From assembly GCF_018678075.1 (NCBI RefSeq), contig NZ_JAHHIR010000060.1, positions 1 through 43,694 on the forward strand: a DNA stretch of 43,694 nt, written 5' to 3'. Position numbers and translations under genes: made by a program. Source of the stretch: Epibacterium ulvae (GTDB taxonomy: Bacteria; Pseudomonadota; Alphaproteobacteria; Rhodobacterales; Rhodobacteraceae). Below the pieces are notes generated by a model. The model was not told the DNA's origin, made no database searches, and worked only from the letters and a program-made list of their open reading frames with translations. How positions within the stretch are numbered: the stretch's first letter is position 1; every line of letters starts with the position of its first letter. Of the stretch, positions 26,637 through 34,748 are shown piece by piece.

Positions 26637-27515
26637 TCACACAAGAAGATGCGCAACTTCCCGCGATTGCGACTGCAGATTTTTGCGCATTTTGACAAAG
26701 GCCCCAGCCTCCAGCTGGCGCACCCGTTCTTTGGACAGGCCAAGCTCCTGACCAAGGCTCTCCAACGTTCGCGCAGGTTCGCGCAATTTGCGGGCGCGGA
26801 TGATCAAACGCTCGCGATCATTCAGCGACATCATCGCCGTTGCCAGCCATTTGCGCAGCTGCTGACGGTCCAATGAATCCTCGACCAGTTCTGCAGCCTG
26901 CGCACGGTCGTCTTCCAGCGCCTCAATCCATTCACGCCCTTCATCGTCTGACGATTGCACCGCATTCAGCGAGAAATCCGCCCCCGACAAGCGCCCGTCC
27001 ATCATCTGGACATCGCGCAAAGGCACCCCAATTTCAGTCGCGATCTTTTCATGGAGCTGGTGTTTGTCGAGCTTGTGGCCCTCTGCAAACGCATCGCGTT
27101 CCAACTGGGCCTGAATGCGGCGCATATTGAAAAACAATGACTTTTGCGATGAGGTCGACCCGGTGCGCACCATGGACCAATTGCGCATCACATATTCTTG
27201 GATCGACGCTTTGATCCACCACACCGCATAGGTTGAGAACCGCACCCCGCGGTCCGGGTCAAATTTGTCAGCGGCTTTCATCAGGCCAAGGCCCGCTTCC
27301 TGGATCAAATCATTCATCGGTGCGCCGTATCGTTTGAATTTGGCAGCCATTGAAATCGCCAAACGCATATACGCATTGATCAAACGATGCAGCGCTTCCA
27401 CGTCACGGTCATCCCGCCACGCGTAAGCAAGTTTCAATTCCGTTTCTGCATCCAATAGTTCCGCACTCATCGCCTTTTTAGGCAGCGGATTGGGACTGGA
27501 GTCGTCAAGTGCCAT
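26637..27515 (-). CDS. rpoH2: RNA polymerase sigma factor RpoH2 (sigma-32 family)
   Basis: A 292-residue group 3 sigma factor. Region 2 is YMRLAISMAAKFKRYGAPMNDLIQEAGLG through FSTYAVWWIKASIQEYVMRNWSMVRTG, with the RpoH-specific box QKSLFFNMRR; region 4 carries the helix-turn-helix LGQELGLSKERVRQLEAGA. The wording of region 2 (AISMAAKFKRYGAPMNDL) matches the second Rhodobacteraceae paralogue, RpoHII, rather than RpoHI. In Rhodobacter sphaeroides RpoHII is driven by RpoE and supports the singlet-oxygen response. It is divergent from cobU; I see no convincing RpoE promoter upstream. Confidence 0.88.
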   Translation of the reverse strand: MALDDSSPNPLPKKAMSAELLDAETELKLAYAWRDDRDVEALHRLINAYMRLAISMAAKFKRYGAPMNDLIQEAGLGLMKAADKFDPDRGVRFSTYAVWWIKASIQEYVMRNWSMVRTGSTSSQKSLFFNMRRIQAQLERDAFAEGHKLDKHQLHEKIATEIGVPLRDVQMMDGRLSGADFSLNAVQSSDDEGREWIEALEDDRAQAAELVEDSLDRQQLRKWLATAMMSLNDRERLIIRARKLREPARTLESLGQELGLSKERVRQLEAGAFVKMRKNLQSQSREVAHLLV

Positions 27516-27756
27516 GTCTTCCCCCCGAAATCAGATAAACCGAATACGTCCTGTGGGAAGTTTTGGATTAGTTATTATCTGGCCCGGTGGTTTTGGGTTT
27601 TCTACCAGGAGACAGCGGCAAGAAAATGCGCTGTTGCGCCCCTGTCATCGCGTTGAAACGAACCTGCGTGGTTCAATGCGACGTGGCGGGCTTGTCATTG
27701 ACGGGCCTTGCGGATACCCACAGGATCATCCTTTTCGTATCCTTAGGGTAATAAAA

Positions 27757-28278
27757 TTGTCCGGTTCTGTCACACTCATTCTTGGAGGCGCGGCCTCAGG
27801 GAAATCGGCTTTTTCCGAGGGCATTTGCGCAAGCGCAGGAAAAGAAAAGATTTATTGGGCCACATCACAAATCTACGATGATGAAATGAAGGCCAAGGTT
27901 TCCCGTCATATCGACCAGCGTGGCCCAAATTGGACCACCATAGAGGAACCGCTGTCGGCGTCGCTCGCCCTATCCGACCTTTCTGCGCGCCAAATCTGCC
28001 TGATGGATTGTGCCACAATGTGGCTGACAAACCACGTGTTGGCCGAGCATGATTTGCAGCAAGCGGAGGGCGATCTCTTTGCCGCCATCGATGTCTGTGC
28101 GGCAGATCTTGTCATTGTTAGCAATGAAACCGGAATGGGCATCGTGCCAGAAAACGCGCTTGCCAGGCGGTTTCGCGAGGCGCAGGGGCGGCTCAATATT
28201 GCACTGGCCGCGCGAGCGGATCGGGTTATCTTGGTCGCTGCCGGCCTGCCCCTAGTTCTAAAAGGCGCACCGCTTTGA
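27757..28278 (+). CDS. cobU: adenosylcobinamide kinase/guanylyltransferase
   Basis: A 173-residue enzyme (CobU/CobP) that phosphorylates adenosylcobinamide and adds GMP in late cobalamin assembly. The P-loop GGAASGKS is at 10-17; WATSQIYDDEM, SNETGMGIVPENALARRFR and the conserved tail are present. The start is probably TTG at 27757 with AGGG upstream, which gives normal family length; an in-frame ATG at 27676 would add 27 unrelated residues. It overlaps the following phosphatase gene by four bases. Confidence 0.85.
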   Translation: MSGSVTLILGGAASGKSAFSEGICASAGKEKIYWATSQIYDDEMKAKVSRHIDQRGPNWTTIEEPLSASLALSDLSARQICLMDCATMWLTNHVLAEHDLQQAEGDLFAAIDVCAADLVIVSNETGMGIVPENALARRFREAQGRLNIALAARADRVILVAAGLPLVLKGAPL

Positions 28279-28853
28279 CCCGATTCTTTCTCTTGCGCCA
28301 CGGACCGACCCACGCAAAATCCATGGTTGGCTGGTCCGACCTGCCCGCAGATCTAAGCGACATAGCCGCGCTGGATCGGATCAATGCTTATGTGCCCCAA
28401 GACGCGCTGGTGGTGAGTTCCGATCTGAGTCGCGCTGTTGAGACGGCCGATGCCGTGCAAGGCAGTCGCAAACGGTTGCCCCATGATCAACGTCTGCGCG
28501 AAATGCACTTTGGCGATTGGGAATTGCGCACCTGGTCAGAGCTCGAAGAAAGCTGCCCGGATCACATTCGCGCTTTTTGGAAAACGCCGGGCGATGTGCG
28601 GCCGCCCAATGGGGAAAGTTGGAACCAGCTTTCGGCGCGGGTGGATCGGATATTTGACGAACTCGCCGTACAATATGCGGGTGCAAATATTCTGGTTGTT
28701 GGGCATTTTGGCCAGATCCTGACCCAAGTGCAGCGAGCGGATCGATTGACGGCGGATGAGGCATTTGCGCGTCGGATCGACAATCTGTCGGTGACAGAGA
28801 TCGCTCACTTAGGTCACGCATGGTCGCTCGGCACGATTAATCAAATTCCGTGA
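28275..28853 (+). CDS. cobC: histidine phosphatase, probable alpha-ribazole phosphatase
   Basis: A 192-residue phosphoglycerate-mutase-fold phosphatase. The catalytic His is in LLRHGPTHA (His9), HFGDWE holds the acid region and VGHFGQI the second His. Coupling to cobU (TTG start at 28275 overlapping the TGA) suggests it is CobC, which dephosphorylates alpha-ribazole phosphate in cobalamin synthesis. On sequence alone a general phosphatase cannot be excluded. Confidence 0.72.
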   Translation: MTRFFLLRHGPTHAKSMVGWSDLPADLSDIAALDRINAYVPQDALVVSSDLSRAVETADAVQGSRKRLPHDQRLREMHFGDWELRTWSELEESCPDHIRAFWKTPGDVRPPNGESWNQLSARVDRIFDELAVQYAGANILVVGHFGQILTQVQRADRLTADEAFARRIDNLSVTEIAHLGHAWSLGTINQIP

Positions 28854-28860
28854 CGGAATT
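28844..28860. other. palindrome overlapping the cobC stop codon
   Basis: AATTCCG and CGGAATT flank TGA, which is itself the cobC stop. No T run follows. It may be a weak RNA hairpin or a protein-binding site for the downstream GST gene. Confidence 0.4.
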
Positions 28861-28934
28861 CTCCAAAATATAACATTTGATAATGTCGCATTTCTTCTTA
28901 GGCTGCCACCAAAGTGTAGCAGAAGGAATGCGCA

Positions 28935-29612
28935 ATGTATGAGCTTTTTATTGGTGACCGTCTCTTTTCCAGTTGGTCGATGCGCGGTTGGTTGATGCTG
29001 CGCAAATTCGACCTTCCCCATCAAACCCACATGATCGGGCTTTATCGCGGGACAATGGCCGAAGATATGAAAGCCCTTGCGCCCGCAAAACTGGTCCCGG
29101 CCCTGCGTACGCCCCAGGGTGTGGTCGTTGGCGAGAGCCTTGCACTGGCTGAAACTCTGGCTGAAGAAAACCCCGATACCGCCATGTGGCCAAAGGATCC
29201 TGCGGCACGCGCCACAGCACGTTGGCTTTGCGCGGAAATGATCAGCAGTTTGAACGCGTTGCGCGGTGAGTGCTCGATGCAGCTGCGCCATGTCTGGGAT
29301 GGGTTCACGGTTTCAGACGCGGTTCAAAAAGATCTTGATCGTGTGGCCGCCCTTTGGGCCCATGCGCGGACGTTTTCTAACGGCGACGGAGACGGTTTGT
29401 TTGGAAGCTACAGCTTGGCCGATGTCTTTTATACCCCTGTTGCGGCGCGGATTGTCGGATATGGCCTGCCTGTCTCGGATGAGGACCGCGCCTATTGCCT
29501 TGCCCTGTTGGCAGACCCGATTGTGCAGGAGTGGCGCAACGAAGCGTTGACCGTCACCTACGACCCGATGCCCTATGATCTGGACCTTCCGCATCGCGAA
29601 TGGCCGGTGTAG
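28935..29612 (+). CDS. glutathione S-transferase family protein
   Basis: A 225-residue GST. The thioredoxin-fold N-terminal domain contains SSWSMRGWLMLR, the serine-type activation motif seen in zeta-like and maleylacetoacetate-isomerase-like bacterial GSTs, then KLVPAL and ESLALAETL, the glutathione-binding cis-Pro and Glu-Ser pair. The C-terminal helical domain has SLADVFYTPVAAR. Cytoplasmic; substrate unknown. Glutathione is made locally by gshB at 31227. Confidence 0.85.
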   Translation: MYELFIGDRLFSSWSMRGWLMLRKFDLPHQTHMIGLYRGTMAEDMKALAPAKLVPALRTPQGVVVGESLALAETLAEENPDTAMWPKDPAARATARWLCAEMISSLNALRGECSMQLRHVWDGFTVSDAVQKDLDRVAALWAHARTFSNGDGDGLFGSYSLADVFYTPVAARIVGYGLPVSDEDRAYCLALLADPIVQEWRNEALTVTYDPMPYDLDLPHREWPV

Positions 29613-29671
29613 GTCACGATTTCACGCGGCACTGACGGGTGGGTTAACACTTCAGAAACCATGATTGACAA

Positions 29672-29698
29672 GCCTGTCTCCTAACCAGGGAGACAGGC
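29672..29698 (+). promoter_or_regulatory. hairpin that contains the comM ribosome binding site
   Basis: GCCTGTCTCC (29672-29681) pairs perfectly with GGAGACAGGC (29689-29698) around a 7-base loop. The right arm carries the Shine-Dalgarno-like GGGAGA and ends one base before the comM ATG (29700). In RNA this would hide the ribosome binding site. As DNA it could be an operator. Confidence 0.65.
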
Positions 29699-29699
29699 C

Positions 29700-31217
29700 A
29701 TGATCGCACGATGCTACACAGTCGCATTCCAAGGTGTCGAAGCAAGAACGGTTGAAGTTCAATGTTCCGTGGCGCCGGGGCTGCCCGCGTTTAACTTGGT
29801 TGGACTGCCGGACAAGGCCGTCAGCGAGGCGCGCGAACGAGTGCGGGCGGCGTTTTCAAATATGTCCGTCGCTCTGCCCTCAAAACGGATCACGCTAAAC
29901 CTGTCGCCCGCCGACCTCCCCAAGGAGGGCAGCCATTTCGACCTGCCAATCGCTTTGGCGCTATTGGCAGCGATTGAGGTCATTCCAAAGGACATGGTCG
30001 CCGAAACCGTGGCTTTGGGGGAATTGTCGTTGGATGGTCAGCTCATGCCGGTGCTTGGCGCGCTGCCCGCAGCTTTAAATGCAGCAGAAGAAAACCGAAG
30101 GCTCTTGTGCCCCAAGGCATCCAGCGCCGAAGCCGCTTGGGTCGACGCGGCCGAAGTGATTGGTGCGCATTCCCTACTGGATGTAGTGCGCCATTTTACC
30201 GGGCAAATGCCGCTTACCCCGGCCACCGCGGGCGAAGTTTCAATCACCGCCACACAAAAAGATATCCGCGATGTGAAGGGGCAAGAGCGCGCAAAACGCG
30301 CGCTGGAAATCGCGGCAGCCGGGCGACACCATATGCTGATGGTCGGCCCACCTGGGTCCGGAAAATCCATGTTGGCCGCACGTCTTCCCTCCCTGCTCCC
30401 GATGTTGACAGCGCGTGAAGCGCTTGAGACTTCCATGATCCATTCCCTGTGCGGGCTTCTGGATGAAGGCGGCATCAACAGAACACGCCCGTTTCGCGAA
30501 CCCCACCACACCGCCTCGATGGCGGCAATCGTGGGCGGTGGGCGGCGGGCCCATCCGGGAGAGATCAGCCTTGCCCATAACGGCGTTTTATTTCTGGACG
30601 AGCTGCCAGAGTTCAACCGAACCGTGCTGGAAACCCTGCGCCAACCGTTGGAGACAGGGGAGGTCATGGTCGCGCGCGCCAATGCCCATGTGAAATACCC
30701 TTGCAAGTTCATGTTGTTGGCGGCAGCAAACCCCTGCAAATGCGGCCATCTCGCCGATCCGGCGCAGGCCTGCGGACGCGCGCCCATCTGTGGGCAAGAC
30801 TACCTTGGACGCATATCTGGCCCGTTGATGGATCGGTTTGATCTGCGTGTTGATGTCCCGCCGGTCGCCTTCACCGACCTAGATCTGCCGCCGCCCCAAG
30901 AAGGGTCACAAGAGATCGCCCCACGGGTTGCCATGGCGCGTGAATTGCAGGCCGCACGTTATGCCAAATATGACAGGCTCGAGCTGAATTCAGACGCCGA
31001 AGGAGAGGTTTTGGAAAACGTGGCACGACCCTGCGATGCGGGGCGTGCGTTGTTGCAACAAGCGGCAGAACACTTTGGCCTCACCGCGCGCGGCTACCAC
31101 CGGGTTCTGCGTGTCGCGCGCACCATTGCCGATCTGGACGGTGCGGAACAAATGAGCCGCACCCACCTGGCCGAGGCGATCAGTTATCGCCTCAACCCGG
31201 TTGCTAAGTCCGTATAG
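29700..31217 (+). CDS. comM: ComM/YifB-family AAA+ ATPase (Mg-chelatase-like)
   Basis: A 505-residue protein. The N-terminal part is a Lon-protease-like fold (PGLPAFNLVGLPDKAVSEARERVRAA, LPKEGSHFDLPIALALL). The central AAA+ domain has Walker A VGPPGSGKSML at about 214-222 and Walker B GVLFLDELPEF. A CxC-type zinc cluster follows (NPCKCG), and the Mg-chelatase C-terminal domain ends it. In naturally competent bacteria ComM is a hexameric branch-migration helicase for integrating transforming DNA; family members also occur in non-competent species. Its start codon abuts a 10-bp hairpin. It converges with gshB 10 bases apart. Confidence 0.92.
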   Translation: MIARCYTVAFQGVEARTVEVQCSVAPGLPAFNLVGLPDKAVSEARERVRAAFSNMSVALPSKRITLNLSPADLPKEGSHFDLPIALALLAAIEVIPKDMVAETVALGELSLDGQLMPVLGALPAALNAAEENRRLLCPKASSAEAAWVDAAEVIGAHSLLDVVRHFTGQMPLTPATAGEVSITATQKDIRDVKGQERAKRALEIAAAGRHHMLMVGPPGSGKSMLAARLPSLLPMLTAREALETSMIHSLCGLLDEGGINRTRPFREPHHTASMAAIVGGGRRAHPGEISLAHNGVLFLDELPEFNRTVLETLRQPLETGEVMVARANAHVKYPCKFMLLAAANPCKCGHLADPAQACGRAPICGQDYLGRISGPLMDRFDLRVDVPPVAFTDLDLPPPQEGSQEIAPRVAMARELQAARYAKYDRLELNSDAEGEVLENVARPCDAGRALLQQAAEHFGLTARGYHRVLRVARTIADLDGAEQMSRTHLAEAISYRLNPVAKSV

Positions 31218-31226
31218 GATAGGCGT

Positions 31227-32159
31227 TTAGAGTTTGGACTCGATGGCCTGCCAGACTTTTTCAGCGATATTGACACCATCAAAGCGTTCCAGCTCTTGGA
31301 TGCCCGTTGGCGAGGTCACGTTGATCTCGGTCAGGTAGTCGCCGATCACGTCGATCCCAACAAAGATCTGACCCTTTTCACGCAGCAACGGACCAATAGC
31401 GGCGCAGATTTCCAGATCGCGTTCTGTCAGGCCAATCTTCTCGGGCCGTCCGCCAACGTGCATGTTAGACCGCGTCTCACCCGCAGCAGGAACGCGGTTG
31501 ATCGCGCCAACCGGCTCACCGTCCACCAAGATCACGCGTTTGTCGCCATTAGAGACATCCGGCAGGAATTTCTGCACGATCAGCGGCTCGCGGCTGAACC
31601 CGGTGAACAGCTCATAGAGCGAGGACAGGTTGCGGTCGTTTTCATCCAGACGGAACACCCCCGCACCGCCATTGCCATAAAGCGGCTTTAGGATGATATC
31701 GCCGTGCTTCTCCTTGAACCCTTTGATCGTGTCGAGATCGCGCGCAATGGTAGTAGGCGGGGTCAGATCCGGGAAGTTCAGAACCAGCAGTTTTTCAGGG
31801 TAGTTCCGCACCCAGAACGGATCATTCACCACCAGCGCCTGACCTTTCAGGCGGTCCAGCAAATGGGTTGAGGTGATATAGTGCATATCAAACGGCGGAT
31901 CCTGACGCAGCCAGATGACATCAAAATCAGCCAGATCCACCTCGCGCAAGTCGCCAAGGGTCGCAGGAGCATCGGCAACCCGCTGCACCGTCATGTCGTG
32001 ACCGCGCGCGGTTACCCGCCCTTCTTGGAAGGCCAGCTGATCTGGTGCGTAGTAAAACAATTCATGCCCGCGCGCCTGGGCCTCTTCTGCGAGGCGAAAG
32101 CTGCTGTCGGCGTTAATGTCGACCCCAAGGATCGGATCCATCTGGAAGGCGATTTTCAT
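31227..32159 (-). CDS. gshB: glutathione synthetase
   Basis: A 310-residue ATP-grasp ligase that joins gamma-glutamylcysteine and glycine. It has the typical start [21 protein letters not shown], the glutathione-binding [11 protein letters not shown], the ATP-grasp motif [15 protein letters not shown], and the metal-binding end [21 protein letters not shown]. No gene for GshA is in view. It lies 63 bases downstream of yraN on the same strand and may be read with rsmI-yraN. Confidence 0.95.
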   Translation of the reverse strand: MKIAFQMDPILGVDINADSSFRLAEEAQARGHELFYYAPDQLAFQEGRVTARGHDMTVQRVADAPATLGDLREVDLADFDVIWLRQDPPFDMHYITSTHLLDRLKGQALVVNDPFWVRNYPEKLLVLNFPDLTPPTTIARDLDTIKGFKEKHGDIILKPLYGNGGAGVFRLDENDRNLSSLYELFTGFSREPLIVQKFLPDVSNGDKRVILVDGEPVGAINRVPAAGETRSNMHVGGRPEKIGLTERDLEICAAIGPLLREKGQIFVGIDVIGDYLTEINVTSPTGIQELERFDGVNIAEKVWQAIESKL

Positions 32160-32222
32160 GACGCATGTCCCCTGTCGTGTTGCTGACCTACATGGCGTAC
32201 CGATCTGTCATGTTCAATGGGG

Positions 32223-32600
32223 TCAGCCCAAACCAAACGCATTTTCAAGGATTTCGATCTGCCCCTGCCCATCAACAAGCGCCGCATCAAAGCGCAAGTC
32301 GCATGTTTGCAGATCGCCGGATTGGGCCACATAGGCCTCAGCCGCGCGATAAATCCGCGCCTGTTGGTGTGCGCTCAGATGGCTTGCGGCCTCGGCATGG
32401 GTTCGGCTGGTTTTAACCTCGACAAACACCACTTGGGTGGCCTTGCGCAAGATCAGATCAATTTCACCCGCGCCGCCACGCCAACGTTTGTCAAGCAGCG
32501 CAAAGCCCAACAATTCGTACTGGCGCAATACGGCCTCTTCTGCGGCGACACCTGCGTGATGGGACCGTTGCCCCCGGTGATGGCGCGCAGAAGGTGGCAT
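32223..32600 (-). CDS. yraN: YraN/UPF0102 family nuclease-fold protein
   Basis: A 125-residue protein with the PD-(D/E)XK nuclease core GGAGEIDLILRKATQVVFVEVKTS, preceded by GVAAEEAVLRQYELLGF. The family's cellular function is unsettled. The ATG at 32600 comes one base after the rsmI stop, which fixes the start; the frame extends back inside rsmI without homology. In E. coli yraN lies beside lpoA and rsmI, and the same three genes are together here. Confidence 0.85.
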   Translation of the reverse strand: MPPSARHHRGQRSHHAGVAAEEAVLRQYELLGFALLDKRWRGGAGEIDLILRKATQVVFVEVKTSRTHAEAASHLSAHQQARIYRAAEAYVAQSGDLQTCDLRFDAALVDGQGQIEILENAFGLG

Positions 32601-32601
32601 A

Positions 32602-33462
32602 TCAGTCGGCGTCCTTTCCGAGCTGCAGCGCCAGCTGGTAGACTTTTCGACGGGGCAAATCGTGGGTTTTCGACACAAGGTCAGCGGCATCTTTGACCGA
32701 GTTTTCCTTGAGCGCGACACGCAGATCGCTTTCCAGATCCGCGGCGCTGACTTCAACCTCGCCTGCACGTTCGACTAACAATACGATTTCGCCTTTGACT
32801 GGTTTATCCTCAAGGCTTTGAGCGAGGTCGACCAAGGGAAGGCGGCGCACTTCTTCGAATTTTTTGGTCAATTCTCGGCACATGGCTGCCGTGCGGTTAC
32901 CCAACACTGTGGCCATATCACGGACCGAGGCCTGCACCCGTTTGGGAGATTCGTAAAAGACCAGCGTGCCCGGCACCTGTTTCAACTCTTCCAATCGCTT
33001 GCACCGCGCGCCCGTCGCATTCGGCAGGAAGCCCGCGAAAAAGAACGCATCAGTCGGCAGTCCGGCGAGTGTCAAAGCCGTCACCACAGCGGACGCACCG
33101 GGCGCACAGGTCACCATATGCCCCGCCTCTGCCGCGTCCCGGTTCAGATCATACCCGGGATCGGCGATAAGTGGCATACCCGCCTCAGAGGCATATGCGA
33201 CCGACTGACCGGCTGCAATCGCCTCCAAAAGCCGGGCGCGCGTTCCGGGACCACTGTGATCGTGATATGCAATTATGTTACGATCTTTTAAAGGAACACC
33301 GTGTATTTCCATCAACTTACGAAGGCTACGGGTATCTTCGGCGGCTATGACATCGGCTGACGCAAGAACATCCAAAGCCCGCAAAGTGATGTCGCGCGCC
33401 GTCCCAATGGGTGTGGCAACAAAATACAGTCCTGACTGCAATCGGACATTCTGGTGATTCAA
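32602..33462 (-). CDS. rsmI: 16S rRNA (cytidine(1402)-2'-O)-methyltransferase RsmI
   Basis: A 286-residue tetrapyrrole-methylase-fold enzyme that 2'-O-methylates C1402 in the ribosomal P site. Motifs: LYFVATPIGTARDITLRAL, AAEDTRSLRKLMEIHG, SEAGMPLIADPGYDL and VFYESPKRV. The likely start is a TTG at 33462, since no in-frame ATG exists near the conserved N-terminus; a second TTG at 33441 is possible. It is divergent from the lpoA-like gene. Confidence 0.92.
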   Translation of the reverse strand: MNHQNVRLQSGLYFVATPIGTARDITLRALDVLASADVIAAEDTRSLRKLMEIHGVPLKDRNIIAYHDHSGPGTRARLLEAIAAGQSVAYASEAGMPLIADPGYDLNRDAAEAGHMVTCAPGASAVVTALTLAGLPTDAFFFAGFLPNATGARCKRLEELKQVPGTLVFYESPKRVQASVRDMATVLGNRTAAMCRELTKKFEEVRRLPLVDLAQSLEDKPVKGEIVLLVERAGEVEVSAADLESDLRVALKENSVKDAADLVSKTHDLPRRKVYQLALQLGKDAD

Positions 33463-33550
33463 CTCTGGACCCGCCTATTCGGTTGTCTATTATTTGCGCC
33501 TGAAACCCAAAACGACCAGAACGGTCGGAACATGGAGCAAAAGCATTATT

Positions 33551-34723
33551 ATGTTTGCTGTTTTCAAGAACGCCCGCAAGATGGCATGTGGTGCCGCATT
33601 GGCAATTTCCGCCTTGGCCCTGGCTGCGTGCGAACCGGTAGCATTAAACTCCGGCCCTACTATCAATCCTTCCAAACCTGTGAAAGTGGCGCTTTTGGTT
33701 CCACGTGGCTCTACACAGACGGGCGACAGTGTTTTGGCACAAAGCCTGGAGAACGCCGCCCGGATGGCCATTGGCGATCTGAACGGTGTGGAAGTCGACC
33801 TGCGCGTCTATGACACGGCGGGAACGCCCGAAGTGGCGGCCACTGCTGCAGATCAGGCGATCAAAGATGGCGCGGGCATCATTCTCGGCCCGCTTTACGC
33901 CGAAGCCGCCAATGCCGCAGGCCTCGTCGCCGCGCAAAAAGGCGTGAATGTTCTGGCGTTTTCCAACAACACGGCCATCGCAGGCGGTAACGTCTTTATC
34001 CTGGGATCAACCTTTGACAATACCGCCCGCCGTCTGACGCGCTATTCGGCACAACAAGGCAAACCCAATGTTTTGGTGGTTGCCGGCGACAATGCCGCTG
34101 GTGCTGCCGGGCGCGAAGCGGTGAACCGCGCGGTTGCCGGGTCGTCGGCCCGTGTCACTGGCGCGGTCAGCTATGAGCTGTCGCAACAGGGCGTAATCAA
34201 CGCGATCCCAACCATTCGCGATGCCGCAAACAGCGGTGGCGCTGACGCGGTCTTTATGACTGCGACAACGGCCGGTGCTCTGCCCCTGTTGACACAATTG
34301 TTGCCCGAAGCAGGGGTGTCCCCGGAGAATTTCCAATACATCGGCCTGACCCGTTGGGATATTCCGCCCCAGACCCTTGAACTTCCTGGCGTTCAAGGCG
34401 CTTGGTTCGCCCTGCCCGACCCGTCCCAATCCGGAAAATTCCGCGAACGTTACACCGCCACATATGGTGCCGGCCCTCACCCAATTGGTGGTCTGGCCTA
34501 TGATGGCATAGCCGCGATTGGCGCATTGGCCCAACAGGGCAAGAGCGATGCACTGACCGCCGCAGCCCTGACACAAGGCGCCGGCTTCCAAGGCACAGGC
34601 GGGATTTTCCGTCTGCGCGCGGATGGCACCAATGAACGTGGCCTCGCAGTGGCCACAATCGAAGATAGGAAAGTTGTCGTAATTGACCCAGCCCCAAAAA
34701 GCTTCGCTGGCGCAGGCTTCTAA
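33551..34723 (+). CDS. LpoA-like penicillin-binding protein activator lipoprotein
   Basis: A 390-residue lipoprotein with a periplasmic ligand-binding-protein fold. The signal peptide ends in the lipobox ALALAAC, so the mature protein is lipid-anchored and faces the periplasm. The body (VKVALLVPRGSTQTGDSVLAQ, GIILGPLYAEAANAAG, PNVLVVAGDN) is a Peripla_BP_6-type domain like the C-terminal part of E. coli LpoA, which activates PBP1A. The TPR-like N-terminal half of LpoA is absent, so this is the short alphaproteobacterial type. Its place opposite rsmI-yraN copies the E. coli neighbourhood. The start is uncertain: ATG 33551 or ATG 33581. Confidence 0.78.
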   Translation: MFAVFKNARKMACGAALAISALALAACEPVALNSGPTINPSKPVKVALLVPRGSTQTGDSVLAQSLENAARMAIGDLNGVEVDLRVYDTAGTPEVAATAADQAIKDGAGIILGPLYAEAANAAGLVAAQKGVNVLAFSNNTAIAGGNVFILGSTFDNTARRLTRYSAQQGKPNVLVVAGDNAAGAAGREAVNRAVAGSSARVTGAVSYELSQQGVINAIPTIRDAANSGGADAVFMTATTAGALPLLTQLLPEAGVSPENFQYIGLTRWDIPPQTLELPGVQGAWFALPDPSQSGKFRERYTATYGAGPHPIGGLAYDGIAAIGALAQQGKSDALTAAALTQGAGFQGTGGIFRLRADGTNERGLAVATIEDRKVVVIDPAPKSFAGAGF

Positions 34724-34748
34724 AGCGCCCTCTTTAACGCAAGCTGAC

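Noticed and set aside
27516-27600. RpoE-type promoter upstream of rpoH2
   Set aside because: An AATCC resembles part of a TGATCC -35 box, but I find no convincing -10 at proper spacing, so no feature was called.
29665-29693. TTGACA upstream of comM as a sigma-70 promoter
   Set aside because: At 17-18 bases downstream the sequence is GGGAGA/GGAGAC, which is the ribosome binding site and not a -10 element.
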